Origin: Allobosea sp. CRIB-10
GTDB taxonomy: Bacteria > Pseudomonadota > Alphaproteobacteria > Rhizobiales > Beijerinckiaceae
Length of the DNA stretch: 64,000 bases
Assembly (NCBI RefSeq): GCF_900112185.1
Contig: NZ_FOKP01000021.1
Span: 47,358 to 111,357, forward strand
Direction of reading: 5' to 3'
Under the pieces are notes generated by a model, which ran no database searches, had not been told where the DNA came from, and worked only from the letters and a program-made list of their open reading frames with translations. Position numbers and translations under genes: made by a program. Positions 48,889 through 57,299 of the stretch are shown piece by piece (the first letter of the stretch is position 1; every line of letters begins with the position of its first letter).

Positions 48889-50331
48889 ATGGACTTCGAT
48901 TTGCCTATGAGCGCCTCCCCCTATCCCCGCGACCTCGTCGGCTATGGTCGCACCCCGCCGCATCCGCATTGGCCGGGCGAAGCGCGGATCGCCGTGCAGT
49001 TCGTGGTCAACTACGAGGAGGGCGGCGAGAACAACATCCTGCATGGCGACGCCGCCTCGGAGGCCTTCCTCTCCGAGATCGTCGGCGCCGCGCCCTGGCC
49101 CGGCCAGCGCCATATGAACATGGAGTCGATCTACGAATACGGCTCGCGCGCCGGCTATTGGCGGCTGTGGCGGATGTTCACGCAGCGCAACATGCCGGTC
49201 ACGGTCTTTGCCGTCGCCTCGGCCCTGCAGCGCTATCCGCAGATCGTCTCGTCGATGCAGGAGGCCGGCTGGGAGATCGCGACCCACGGCCTGAAATGGA
49301 TCGACTACCGCGACGCCCCCGTCGAGATCGAGCGCGCCCATATCCTCGAGGCGATCCGGATCCAGACCGAGCTCGCCGGGGAGCGCCCGCTCGGCTGCTA
49401 TCAGGGGCGCAGCTCGGTCAACACCATCCCGCTGACCATGGCGGAAGGCGGCTTCCTCTACACCGCCGACGTCTATGCCGACGAACTGCCCTACTGGCTG
49501 AAGGGGCCGCACGGCCCGCAGCTCGCCGTGCCCTATACGCTCGACACCAACGACATGCGCTTCGCCACGCCGCAGGGCTTCAACAGCGGCGATCAGTTCT
49601 TCGCCTATCTCAAGGACTCGTTCGACACGCTCTATGCCGAGGGCGAGACCGCCCCGAAGATGATGTCGGTCGGCCTGCATTGCCGCCTCGTCGGCCGGCC
49701 CGGCCGCGCCGCGGCGCTCGCCCGCTTCCTCGACTATGTCCAGAGCCATGACCGGGTCTGGGTCGCGACGCGGCTCGACATCGCCCGCCATTGGGTCAGG
49801 ACGCATCCGCCGGAAGGCGGCTACCAGCCCTCGCGGCTGCCGCGGGCCTTGTTCACCGAGATCTATGGCCGCGTATGGGAGCATTCGCCCTGGATCGCCG
49901 AGCAGACCCATGCCGCCGGGCTCTCGCCGGCGCAGGACAACGCTGAAGGCCTGCACGCCGCGATGGTCGCGGTGATGCGCAAGGCGCCGCGCGAACGCCA
50001 GAAGACGCTGCTCGACGCCCATCCCGACCTCGCCGGCAAGATCGCCGCAGCCGGCGAGCTGACGCCGGAATCGGCGAGCGAGCAGGGCTCGGCCGGGCTC
50101 GACCGGCTGACCTCGGACGAGCGCGCCCGCTTCACCGCGCTGAACGAGGCCTACAAAGCCCGCTTCGGCATCCCCTTCATCCTGGCGGTCAAGGGGCTGA
50201 GCAAGGCAGACATCCTCGCCTCCTTCGAGCAGCGACTGACCAGCACACCGGAGCAGGAATTCGCGACGGCGCTCGCGCAAGTCGAGAAGATCGCGCTCAT
50301 CAGGCTGAAAGAACTGCTGCCCGCAGCCTAG
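48889..50331 (+). CDS. puuE: Fused allantoinase PuuE and OHCU decarboxylase UraD
   Basis: A 480-residue fusion. The first 305 residues are a PuuE-type polysaccharide-deacetylase-fold allantoinase (RIAVQFVVNYEEGGENNILH, EYGSRAGYWRLWRMFTQRNM, WEIATHGLKWIDY, HCRLVGRPGRAAAL). Residues about 315-480 are UraD, with IYGRVWEHSPWIAEQTHAAG, the catalytic histidine in LLDAHPDLAGKIAAAGELT and FGIPFILAVKG. UraD makes S-allantoin from OHCU, and the allantoinase opens it to allantoate, so two consecutive steps sit in one chain. The start at 48889 lacks a clear Shine-Dalgarno site; 48907 is an alternative. It overlaps the convergent VOC gene by 4 bases. Confidence 0.93.
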   Translation: MDFDLPMSASPYPRDLVGYGRTPPHPHWPGEARIAVQFVVNYEEGGENNILHGDAASEAFLSEIVGAAPWPGQRHMNMESIYEYGSRAGYWRLWRMFTQRNMPVTVFAVASALQRYPQIVSSMQEAGWEIATHGLKWIDYRDAPVEIERAHILEAIRIQTELAGERPLGCYQGRSSVNTIPLTMAEGGFLYTADVYADELPYWLKGPHGPQLAVPYTLDTNDMRFATPQGFNSGDQFFAYLKDSFDTLYAEGETAPKMMSVGLHCRLVGRPGRAAALARFLDYVQSHDRVWVATRLDIARHWVRTHPPEGGYQPSRLPRALFTEIYGRVWEHSPWIAEQTHAAGLSPAQDNAEGLHAAMVAVMRKAPRERQKTLLDAHPDLAGKIAAAGELTPESASEQGSAGLDRLTSDERARFTALNEAYKARFGIPFILAVKGLSKADILASFEQRLTSTPEQEFATALAQVEKIALIRLKELLPAA

Positions 50332-50726
50332 AGCGCGTTCGTCTTCTTTCGCCCCGCCGGATCGACCATCCGCGCCAGCCACCACGTCGTCCCGGCGGGG
50401 TCCTTGACCCCGCCGCGGCGATCGCCGTCGCCCTTCTCCTCCGGCGCCTGGATCAGCGTGCCGCCGGCCGCCACCGCCTTCGCGATCAGGGCGTCGGGAT
50501 CTTCGACATAGACATGAACATGGGATTCCGGCCCTCCCGGAGCTTCGCCCAGCATCACGATCGAATCGTCGATCCTGAGCTCGGCATGCATGATCCCGCC
50601 ATCCTCGCGCCTTGCGATGAAGCTGGGATCGGCCCCGAACACCGCCTTGGCGAAGGCGAGCGCCTTCTCGGCATCGGCGACCATGAGATAGGGCGAGACG
50701 GCGTTGTGCCCTTCGGGCTTGTGCAT
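50328..50726 (-). CDS. VOC/glyoxalase-fold protein (PhnB-like)
   Basis: A 132-residue vicinal-oxygen-chelate protein: VSPYLMVADAEKALAFAKAV, IMHAELRIDDSIVMLGEAP and GGVKDPAGTTWWLARMVD fit the PhnB/YcgJ-like group. Metal-binding residues of true glyoxalase I are not all evident, so enzymatic activity is unassigned. AGGAGG precedes the ATG at 50726. It converges with puuE-uraD with a 4-base overlap. Confidence 0.87.
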   Translation of the reverse strand: MHKPEGHNAVSPYLMVADAEKALAFAKAVFGADPSFIARREDGGIMHAELRIDDSIVMLGEAPGGPESHVHVYVEDPDALIAKAVAAGGTLIQAPEEKGDGDRRGGVKDPAGTTWWLARMVDPAGRKKTNAL

Positions 50727-50782
50727 GGCGTCCTCCTGTTTCCGTGAAGGCAACTTGGCGAAGCGTCGGCTGTTCCGGCCGG

Positions 50783-51544
50783 CTAGAGCCCGCTGACCAA
50801 ATGCCCGCCATCGACCGCGACCACCGCGCCGGTCATGTAGCGCCCGGCATCCGAGCAGAGCAGCAGCAGCGGCCCGTCGAGATCGTCGAGCTCCCCGGCC
50901 CGGCGCATCGGGATGCGCTTCTTCAGCGCCTCGCCGGCGTCGCCGGCGAAGAATTCGCGGTTGATGTCGGTGACGATGTAGCCCGGCGCCAGCGCATTGA
51001 CCCTGATGGCGTGCCGCGCCCATTCCAGCGCCAGCGCCTTCGTCATCTGGATCAGCCCCGCCTTGGAGATCGCATAGGGCGCGACCCGGCCGGCGACGCG
51101 CTCGCCGAGGATCGAGGCGATGTTGACGACCGCACCGCCGCCACCCTGCCCGGCCATGACCTTAGCCGCCGCCTGCGCCGCGAAGAAGCAGCCCTTCAGG
51201 TTGACGTCGAGCTGCGCATCCCATTGCGCCTCGCTGACCGAAAGCGCAGCTTCCGTCTCGCCGACGCCGGCATTGTTGACGAGCACGTCGAGCCCGCCGA
51301 GCAGGCTGGCGGCCTCGGAGACGCCTGCCTCGATCGCCGCGACCGAGCTGACATCGAGCGCAAGCGGCAAGACCTTGCCCGGCAAACCCTCGCACTCACG
51401 CGCCAGGTCCTGCAGCCGCTCGGTTCGCCGTGCCGCGGCGGCGACCAGCGCGCCCTTTCCTGCCAACAGTCGGGCGAAATGCGCGCCGAGTCCCGAGGAC
51501 GCACCTGTCACCAACACCCCCTTGCCCTTGAGATCCTCGAACAT
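50783..51544 (-). CDS. Short-chain dehydrogenase/reductase
   Basis: A 253-residue SDR with the cofactor motif TGASSGLG (about 13-20), NNAG (about 92-95), the catalytic serine in NIASILGE and YAISK with tyrosine and lysine. Family length is normal. AARRTERL after the second strand suggests NADP preference. The substrate is unknown. It lies 55 bases behind the VOC gene's start in the same direction and about 50 bases after udgX. Confidence 0.92.
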   Translation of the reverse strand: MFEDLKGKGVLVTGASSGLGAHFARLLAGKGALVAAAARRTERLQDLARECEGLPGKVLPLALDVSSVAAIEAGVSEAASLLGGLDVLVNNAGVGETEAALSVSEAQWDAQLDVNLKGCFFAAQAAAKVMAGQGGGGAVVNIASILGERVAGRVAPYAISKAGLIQMTKALALEWARHAIRVNALAPGYIVTDINREFFAGDAGEALKKRIPMRRAGELDDLDGPLLLLCSDAGRYMTGAVVAVDGGHLVSGL

Positions 51545-51596
51545 CGGCCCGCCTCTTCCAAACGCGGCGGCAGCGGACACTGCGCGCCAGCCCCGG

Positions 51597-53045
51597 TCAA
51601 GCCGCTCTCGGCAGGCGCAAGCCTGGCGCGAGGCTGCCGACATGCTTGAGATCGGCGATGAAGCGCCTCGTCTCGCTCTCCTTCGCCTCCTCGTCCGGCA
51701 GCCGCAGCAGATAGGACGGATGGACGGTAGCCAGCAGCGGCGTCCCGTCCGGCAGGACAAGCTCGCGCCCCCGCGCCGCCGCCAGCGGGCCGGCATGGCC
51801 GGTCAGTGCCTTGAGCGCAGTCGCGCCCAGCGCCACCACCAGTTGCGGCTTGACGAAGCCGAGCTCGATATCGAGCCAGAAGCGGCAGGCCTTGACCTCG
51901 CCGGCATTCGGTTTCTCGTGGATGCGCCGCTTGCCGCGAAGCTGGAATTTGAAGTGCTTCACCGCATTGGTGACATAGGCTTGGGCGCGGTCGAGCCCGG
52001 CATCGGCCATGGCGCGGTCGAAGACCTTGCCGGCCGGGCCGATAAAGGGCTTGCCGGCGAGATCCTCGTGATCGCCCGGCTGCTCGCCGACGAAAATCAC
52101 CGGCGCATTGCGCGGGCCTTCGCCGAAGACCGTCTGCGTCGCGTCGCACCAGAGATCGCAGCGCCGGCAGGAGCGCGCAGCCACGGCGGCGTCCTCCCAA
52201 CTCTCGATCGCGGAAAAATCGGAGGTGGCCGGTTCGGAAGTCGCCGTAGCCCTGCGCTTCTGCGGTGAGGTCGGAGCGCTCATGATCATCTCCTGCGTTC
52301 GCCTGGTGGCATCGGCGATCAGGGGAGAAATCAGTTCGGCCTCCGGCAGGTTCCGCCAGTATTTCACCGGCATCTCCGCCTTCATCGCCTTCGGTTTCAA
52401 GCGGGCCGGGTTGAAGATGCTGGCGTAATAGGTCCGCCACCATTCCTCCATCGCGTCGCTGGTTGGCGCCTGTGCCCGCGTCGCCGCCTCGCCGAGCTTG
52501 AGTTCGCGCCCGTCCCAGAGCAGCGTCCCGCGCGGCGTCAGGATCGTCCAGCGCATGGTGGTGAACCGCTCGACGAAGAAGGGCGCGACTTTCTCCAGGA
52601 TGTGGTGCTCGGGCTCGAACCAGGCGACGAAAGCCTCGCCACCCTCCCCGTCATCGACCTCGCGGAAGCGCACGAAGGCGGTCATCTTGTGCATGTCGCG
52701 CCGGACCGAGCGCGCCAGAGCCTCGGCGCGGTGGACATCATGGTCGGAGGCGATCTGGAGCAGCTCACGCTCCTCCTGCAGGCGCCAGAGCAGGCGATAG
52801 AGCAGGTCGAAGCGCGCGGGATCGCTGTGGCAGATCACCTCCTGCGCCAGCCCGACGAAGGCGCGCGGCACGCTCAGCGCCCTGTCCTCGCCGCCCTCGA
52901 CCACGTCCTCGCCGAACAGGCCGGTATCATGATCGCCGACGCGCCAGTCGATCGCCGAGGGCGCCACCAGCGCTTGCGCGAAGCGCCGGGCGAAGCCTCG
53001 CCAGCCTTCGAAATCGGCAGGATGGGACAGACGCGCGACGAACAT
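51597..53045 (-). CDS. udgX: UdgX-family uracil-DNA glycosylase fused to DUF4130
   Basis: A 482-residue protein. Residues 1-245 are DUF4130 (DPARFDLLYRLLWRLQEERE, ERFTTMRWTILTPRGTLLWD), which accompanies the radical SAM protein upstream. Residues about 275-475 are a family 4-like uracil-DNA glycosylase with iron-sulfur cysteines (SCRRCDLWC), motif GEQPGDHED and the UdgX-specific insertion KRRIHEKPN, whose histidine forms a covalent bond with DNA after uracil removal; the second motif is HPSYLLR. UdgX is the uracil-DNA crosslinking enzyme. Its ATG overlaps the radical SAM stop by one base, so both come from a LexA-box-controlled transcript. Confidence 0.93.
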   Translation of the reverse strand: MFVARLSHPADFEGWRGFARRFAQALVAPSAIDWRVGDHDTGLFGEDVVEGGEDRALSVPRAFVGLAQEVICHSDPARFDLLYRLLWRLQEERELLQIASDHDVHRAEALARSVRRDMHKMTAFVRFREVDDGEGGEAFVAWFEPEHHILEKVAPFFVERFTTMRWTILTPRGTLLWDGRELKLGEAATRAQAPTSDAMEEWWRTYYASIFNPARLKPKAMKAEMPVKYWRNLPEAELISPLIADATRRTQEMIMSAPTSPQKRRATATSEPATSDFSAIESWEDAAVAARSCRRCDLWCDATQTVFGEGPRNAPVIFVGEQPGDHEDLAGKPFIGPAGKVFDRAMADAGLDRAQAYVTNAVKHFKFQLRGKRRIHEKPNAGEVKACRFWLDIELGFVKPQLVVALGATALKALTGHAGPLAAARGRELVLPDGTPLLATVHPSYLLRLPDEEAKESETRRFIADLKHVGSLAPGLRLPRAA

Positions 53046-54280
53046 CAGAGCAGCGCCAGTTGCTGCGGCTTCGGCGCCAATTGCGCTTTCAGCCGCTCGC
53101 CGTCGAGCGCCGCGCCCGGCCGCCAGTCGCTGGTGACGATAAACTGCCGGAGCACGCGCAGCGAGCGCACTAGTCGCCCGACATCCTCCAGCCGCAGGCG
53201 CCGGAAGCGGCGCATGGCGAGGATACGGTCGACGCTGCGCGTGCCGAGCCCGGGAATGCGCAGCAGCAGTTCGCGATCGGCTCGGTTGACGTCGACCGGA
53301 AAGCGGCCGCGATGGCGCAGGGCCCAGGCGAGCTTGGGATCGACGGCAAGGTCGAGCATGCCCCCCGGCGCCGCAGCCATGATCTCGTCGACCTCGAAGC
53401 CGTAAAAGCGCGTCAGCCAGTCGGCCTGGTAGAGCCGGTGCTCGCGCATCAGCGGCGGCTCCGACAGCGGCAACTGCTTCGACGAGTCCGGAATCGGGCT
53501 GAAGGCGGAATAGTAGACCCGGCGCAGGCCATAGGCGCCGTAGAGCTGGGCGCTGCGCTGGAGGATGGTGGCGTCGCTGGCATCGTCGGCGCCGACGATC
53601 ATCTGCGTGCTCTGCCCGGCCGGCGAGAAGGCCGGCGCCCGCTTCGAGCGTTCGCGCTCGGCGGCGGCCTCGTCGATCCTGAGCTTGAGGCCCCCCATTG
53701 CGCTGCGGATGTCGAGCGGTTGCTTCTCCGGCGCGAAGCGCTTGAGCGAAGTCTCGCTCGGCAGTTCGACATTGATCGAGACCCGGTCGGCGAAGAGCGC
53801 GGCGCGGTCGATCAGATCCTGGCTCGCGCTCGGGATCAGCTTGAGATGGATATAGCCGCGGAAATCATGCTCAAGCCGCAGGCTCTCGGCGACTCGCACC
53901 AGCTCGCCCATGGTGTAGTCGGGCGAGCGGATGATGCCGGAGGAGAGGAACAGCCCCTCGATATAGTTGCGCTTGTAGAAGTTGAGCGTCAGTGCCACGA
54001 CCTCCTCGACCGAGAAGCGCGCGCGCCGCACATTGCTCGAACTGCGGTTGATGCAGAAGACGCAGTCGTAGGAGCAGAAATTGGTCAGCAGTATCTTCAG
54101 CAGCGAGATGCAGCGCCCGTCCGGCGCATAGGAATGGCAGATGCCCGAGCCCGTGGTCGAGCCGACGCCCTTGCCGCCGACCGAATTGCGCCCGGCCGTG
54201 CCTGACGATGCGCAGGAGGCATCATACTTCGCAGCGTCGCTGAGGATCTCCAGCTTCTGAAGCGTGGTGAGCTGTGCCAA
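53045..54280 (-). CDS. Putative DNA modification/repair radical SAM protein
   Basis: A 411-residue radical SAM enzyme. The cluster motif is CSYDCVFC (CxxxCxxC), and a C-terminal helix-hairpin-helix (LLLRIPGLGTRSVDRILAMR) suggests DNA binding. The family always pairs with a DUF4130/UDG protein. The substrate is unknown. A TTG at 54280 is chosen as start because AAGGAGG lies 6 bases before it and the conserved LQKLEILSDAAKYDASC follows at the usual distance. The ATG at 54298 has no Shine-Dalgarno site and would place its start codon inside the LexA box. Confidence 0.9.
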   Translation of the reverse strand: MAQLTTLQKLEILSDAAKYDASCASSGTAGRNSVGGKGVGSTTGSGICHSYAPDGRCISLLKILLTNFCSYDCVFCINRSSSNVRRARFSVEEVVALTLNFYKRNYIEGLFLSSGIIRSPDYTMGELVRVAESLRLEHDFRGYIHLKLIPSASQDLIDRAALFADRVSINVELPSETSLKRFAPEKQPLDIRSAMGGLKLRIDEAAAERERSKRAPAFSPAGQSTQMIVGADDASDATILQRSAQLYGAYGLRRVYYSAFSPIPDSSKQLPLSEPPLMREHRLYQADWLTRFYGFEVDEIMAAAPGGMLDLAVDPKLAWALRHRGRFPVDVNRADRELLLRIPGLGTRSVDRILAMRRFRRLRLEDVGRLVRSLRVLRQFIVTSDWRPGAALDGERLKAQLAPKPQQLALL

Positions 54281-54292
54281 GCTCGCCTCCTT

Positions 54293-54307
54293 GTTCATGA
54301 TATGTTC
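54293..54307 (+). promoter_or_regulatory. LexA (SOS) box before the radical SAM-udgX operon
   Basis: GTTCATGATATGTTC is a perfect match to the alphaproteobacterial LexA site GTTC-N7-GTTC. It lies 13 bases upstream of the likely TTG start of the radical SAM gene, where a bound repressor would block the promoter or early transcription. Operon function in DNA repair agrees with SOS control. Confidence 0.75.
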
Positions 54308-54445
54308 TATACTGGACCAAACGCCTCTAGGCCGCCAGAGGTTCCAGGTTGCATGATCGTCGCACCCCACGCAGCGCGACGGATCGGAACCTGCCTCCCG
54401 CCGCCGCGTTCTCTGCCCCAGAACCAATCTGACGGGGGATTTCCC

Positions 54446-54628
54446 ATGTTTCGCATTCTCTTGGTGATCGCGGTCATCGCGATCGGCTACGACGCCATCG
54501 TCCATCAGGGCGCCTATTCGCGCGACCTCTGGTACAAGGCGGTCGGCGCGAGCGAGCGCGTCGTCGACGAGGCCAAACGCGTCGGCCAGCGTGCGCCGGA
54601 CGAGCCGCCGCGATCGCAGATGAATTGA
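54446..54628 (+). CDS. Small single-pass membrane protein
   Basis: A 60-residue protein that begins MFRILLVIAVIAIGYDAIVH, one membrane segment, followed by a charged tail (RVVDEAKRVGQRAPDEPPRS). GGGGGAT precedes the ATG at 54446. No family is recognised, although similar short anchored proteins are frequent in Hyphomicrobiales. It is divergent from the radical SAM-udgX operon, so the LexA box between them could affect it as well. Confidence 0.65.
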   Translation: MFRILLVIAVIAIGYDAIVHQGAYSRDLWYKAVGASERVVDEAKRVGQRAPDEPPRSQMN

Positions 54629-54636
54629 GTGAGACC

Positions 54637-54733
54637 GTCATGCTCGCCCTTGTGGCGAGCATCCACGTCTTGAACACCGCATGTGATCAGGGGAGCAAAG
54701 ACGTAGATGGTCGGGACGAGCCCGACCATGACG
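54637..54733. repeat. Two-hairpin intergenic repeat, copy 3
   Basis: Starts GTCATGCTCGCCCTTGTGGC, continues CATCCACGTCTTGAACACCG and ends GACGAGCCCGACCATGACG. The first about 45 bases are nearly identical to copy 2 and the closing hairpin is identical to copy 1; the middle is 5 bases longer. It lies between convergent genes and could terminate both. Confidence 0.85.
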
Positions 54734-54747
54734 AAAAAGGGCAGTGT

Positions 54748-56193
54748 TTAAGCCGCCTCCCTCGCTAGCGCCGCCCGCTCGACCTCCCCGGCAATGGCGT
54801 CGAGCAGCGCCGTCTCGTCGCCGGCCAGGCCCTCCATCGCCGCCATGCGGGCGAGCACGGTCGCGGCGACCTTCTCTTCCACCGTATCCTCGGCATAGGC
54901 GTAGAAGATCGTCGCGTGCTGGCCGTCGCGATGGCAACGGCCCTCGATCTGCTGCAACTGGATCGCGCTGTGGCGGAGGTCATGGACGACCAGCGCCCGC
55001 TCGCGTTCGCCGCCTGGCATCTCGGCCCGGTGCAGCGAGATCGACTCGGTCACGGTGAAGACTACGGCGTCGAGGTGGCCGGTCTGGAAGGCGATCCGCG
55101 TCGCCTCGTTGGCTTCGCCCGAATGCTCGCCGGTGATCGAGCCGACGCGCCAGCCCTTGCCCGACAGCTTCTCGGCCAGCATCGCCGCGGTTTCGAGGAA
55201 GGCGACGGAGATCGCGACCTGCTCGTCATTCTCCAGCAGGTCCTGGCAGAACTCGGCCGTACCGGCGGTGCGCAGGAGACTTGCCTTCTGGCGAAAGCGC
55301 AGATCGGCGGCCCAGCCGGCCGGCTTGCGGGTCGAACCGCCGGCGAGACCGAGCTCACGCCGGAATTCGCGCCAGGTCGCGTCGTACAGCTTGCGTTCGC
55401 TTGCATCGAGCGCGACCGGAGCGAGCTCGCGCTGCACCTCGGGCCAGCCGGCGATTTCCTCCGGCCGGCGGCGCAGGCCGATGGCGTTGGCGCCGCGATA
55501 GAGCAGGTCCGCCATCACCTTGCGGTCGCTCTCGTTCGGCTCCCAGCTCCAGTTCTTCCAGCGTCCCTTGGCCCTACCCATCTTCAAGCGCTTCATCAGC
55601 GCCCGGAAGCCGTCGAGGTCGCCGCCGGGTGTGCCCGTCGCCTCGCTGAGCAATCTCGCCAGATATGAGAGTTCGTGCGGCGCCTGCCCGGCCGTCGCGC
55701 TCATATAGATCGTGAACTGCGCAGCGGCCGCCATCTGCCGGCAGACCAGCCCCTGCTGCGAGTTCGGATTGCGGATGCGATGGGCCTCGTCGATCACCAC
55801 CAGCGGCCAAACCCGCTTCGGCGTGCCATGCTTGGCGAGCTCATTGTTCTTCGCCCGGGTCGAACGCTTGTTCGAGGCCGGCGGTGGCGCGAGCAGCGAC
55901 TTGGTCCGCTCAAAATTCATCAGGGTGAGCTTCTTCGCCGGCAATCCGGCATGGGCGATGGTGCGCCGCCATTGCGGGATCGCGCCCTTCGGGCAGATCA
56001 CCAGCACCTCCTGCTCCGGCATCGCCGAGATGGCGAGCCAGGCCGAGAGCGTCTTGCCGAGCCCGGTGAGGTCGCCGAGAAGGAAGCCGGGCTTACCGGC
56101 AGCACGCGCTGCCAGGATCGCGTCACGTGCCACGAGCTGGTGCGGATGCGGCACCATGATCTCGGGCGCATCGCCCTTCGCCGCTGCACTCAT
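54748..56193 (-). CDS. SNF2-like DNA helicase/ATPase
   Basis: A 481-residue superfamily 2 protein: Walker A LGDLTGLGKTLSAWLAI, motif II VIDEAHRIRN (DEAH box), motif III YMSATAG and motif VI QQIEGRCHRDGQ. It is shorter than most SNF2 proteins (600 or more residues) and carries no accessory domain. It probably acts as a DNA-dependent translocase; substrate unknown. The start overlaps the stop of the LysR gene upstream by four bases, an unusual pairing that would cotranscribe a helicase with a transporter regulator. Confidence 0.88.
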   Translation of the reverse strand: MSAAAKGDAPEIMVPHPHQLVARDAILAARAAGKPGFLLGDLTGLGKTLSAWLAISAMPEQEVLVICPKGAIPQWRRTIAHAGLPAKKLTLMNFERTKSLLAPPPASNKRSTRAKNNELAKHGTPKRVWPLVVIDEAHRIRNPNSQQGLVCRQMAAAAQFTIYMSATAGQAPHELSYLARLLSEATGTPGGDLDGFRALMKRLKMGRAKGRWKNWSWEPNESDRKVMADLLYRGANAIGLRRRPEEIAGWPEVQRELAPVALDASERKLYDATWREFRRELGLAGGSTRKPAGWAADLRFRQKASLLRTAGTAEFCQDLLENDEQVAISVAFLETAAMLAEKLSGKGWRVGSITGEHSGEANEATRIAFQTGHLDAVVFTVTESISLHRAEMPGGERERALVVHDLRHSAIQLQQIEGRCHRDGQHATIFYAYAEDTVEEKVAATVLARMAAMEGLAGDETALLDAIAGEVERAALAREAA

Positions 56194-57140
56194 GCCTGCC
56201 GGGCCTCCGGAACCACAGCCCGCTCGGTCGCCATGGTCGCGAGCACATCGGCCTGCTGCAGTTCCTCGATCAGCGCCCCCATGAAATTGGTCACCACCTT
56301 GGGCAGCGCCCGGCCCGACATGCTCTGGATCTGCAGGCTGCGCGGCGGCAGGTCGCCATCCCTCAGCGGCAGGGCGACCACCGACCCGTCACGGATCGAG
56401 GCGCCGAAGGATATCGAGCTGGCGAACATCACGGCCCCGCCGAGTTTGCAGAAATGGCGCAGGCTCGCGACATTGGTCGAGGTCAGCACCGCATCGACGG
56501 TCAGCCCGCGGGCGGAAAAGTAGATGTCGACGATCTTGCGCACCGTCGCCTCGCTGTCGAGCACCGCAACCGGGTGGACGAAGATGTCCTCGATCCTGAC
56601 CGCCTCCTTGCCCGCGAGCGGATGATGCGGCGCGACGAAGGCATAGGTCCGCGCCGCGCATTGCCAGTTGATGGTGACGCCGCGCTCCTGCTGCAGCACG
56701 AAGGTCAGCCCGAGATCGATCGTGCCGGTGCGGACATGCTCGGTGACGACCTGCGGCGACATCACCTTGACGTCGAAGGCGACGTCCGGGTGCTGCTGGC
56801 GGAAGGCGAAAATCACCTCGGGGATGAAGCTGACGGCGAAGCCCTCGGTGACGCCGAGCCTGATCAGGCCCTTGCTGGCGCCGCGCAACTCCCGGATCTC
56901 GCTGACGACCTGCTCGCTCTCCAGCTCGAGCCGCTGGGCATAGGCCGCGAGCGTCTGGCCGGCCTGGGTCAAGATCATGCCGTGCGACCGCCGCTCGAAC
57001 AGCGCGGCATCCAGTTCCTTTTCGAGATTGGCGATCTGGCGGCTGACGGCTGAGCCGGCAACGCGCAGGCGCTGCGCCGCGGCGCTGATCGAGCCGGTCC
57101 GCACCACCGCCAGGAAATACCGCAAGGCCGGAGTCTGCAT
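56190..57140 (-). CDS. LysR-family regulator divergent from a peptide ABC transporter
   Basis: A 316-residue LysR protein with the N-terminal winged helix-turn-helix (LRYFLAVVRTGSISAAAQRL, VAGSAVSRQIANLEKELDAA) and a full effector domain to about residue 300. It is divergent from the ABC substrate-binding gene across 159 bases, so it likely controls that operon. It shares a 4-base overlap with the helicase downstream. Confidence 0.9.
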   Translation of the reverse strand: MQTPALRYFLAVVRTGSISAAAQRLRVAGSAVSRQIANLEKELDAALFERRSHGMILTQAGQTLAAYAQRLELESEQVVSEIRELRGASKGLIRLGVTEGFAVSFIPEVIFAFRQQHPDVAFDVKVMSPQVVTEHVRTGTIDLGLTFVLQQERGVTINWQCAARTYAFVAPHHPLAGKEAVRIEDIFVHPVAVLDSEATVRKIVDIYFSARGLTVDAVLTSTNVASLRHFCKLGGAVMFASSISFGASIRDGSVVALPLRDGDLPPRSLQIQSMSGRALPKVVTNFMGALIEELQQADVLATMATERAVVPEARQA

Positions 57141-57299
57141 GCGCGTGCAGTAGCGGCCCCTTGCCGTCTCGGCAACGATCCGTTCGATTCATTCTTATGG
57201 CGGCAAGCACGAAGCTGTGCAGAGTTTGTGTCGCCGGCGTGACGGTGGCCCATGGCTGCCCGCCGACCGAGACAAGCGACAACGCTGCGAGGGGACAAC

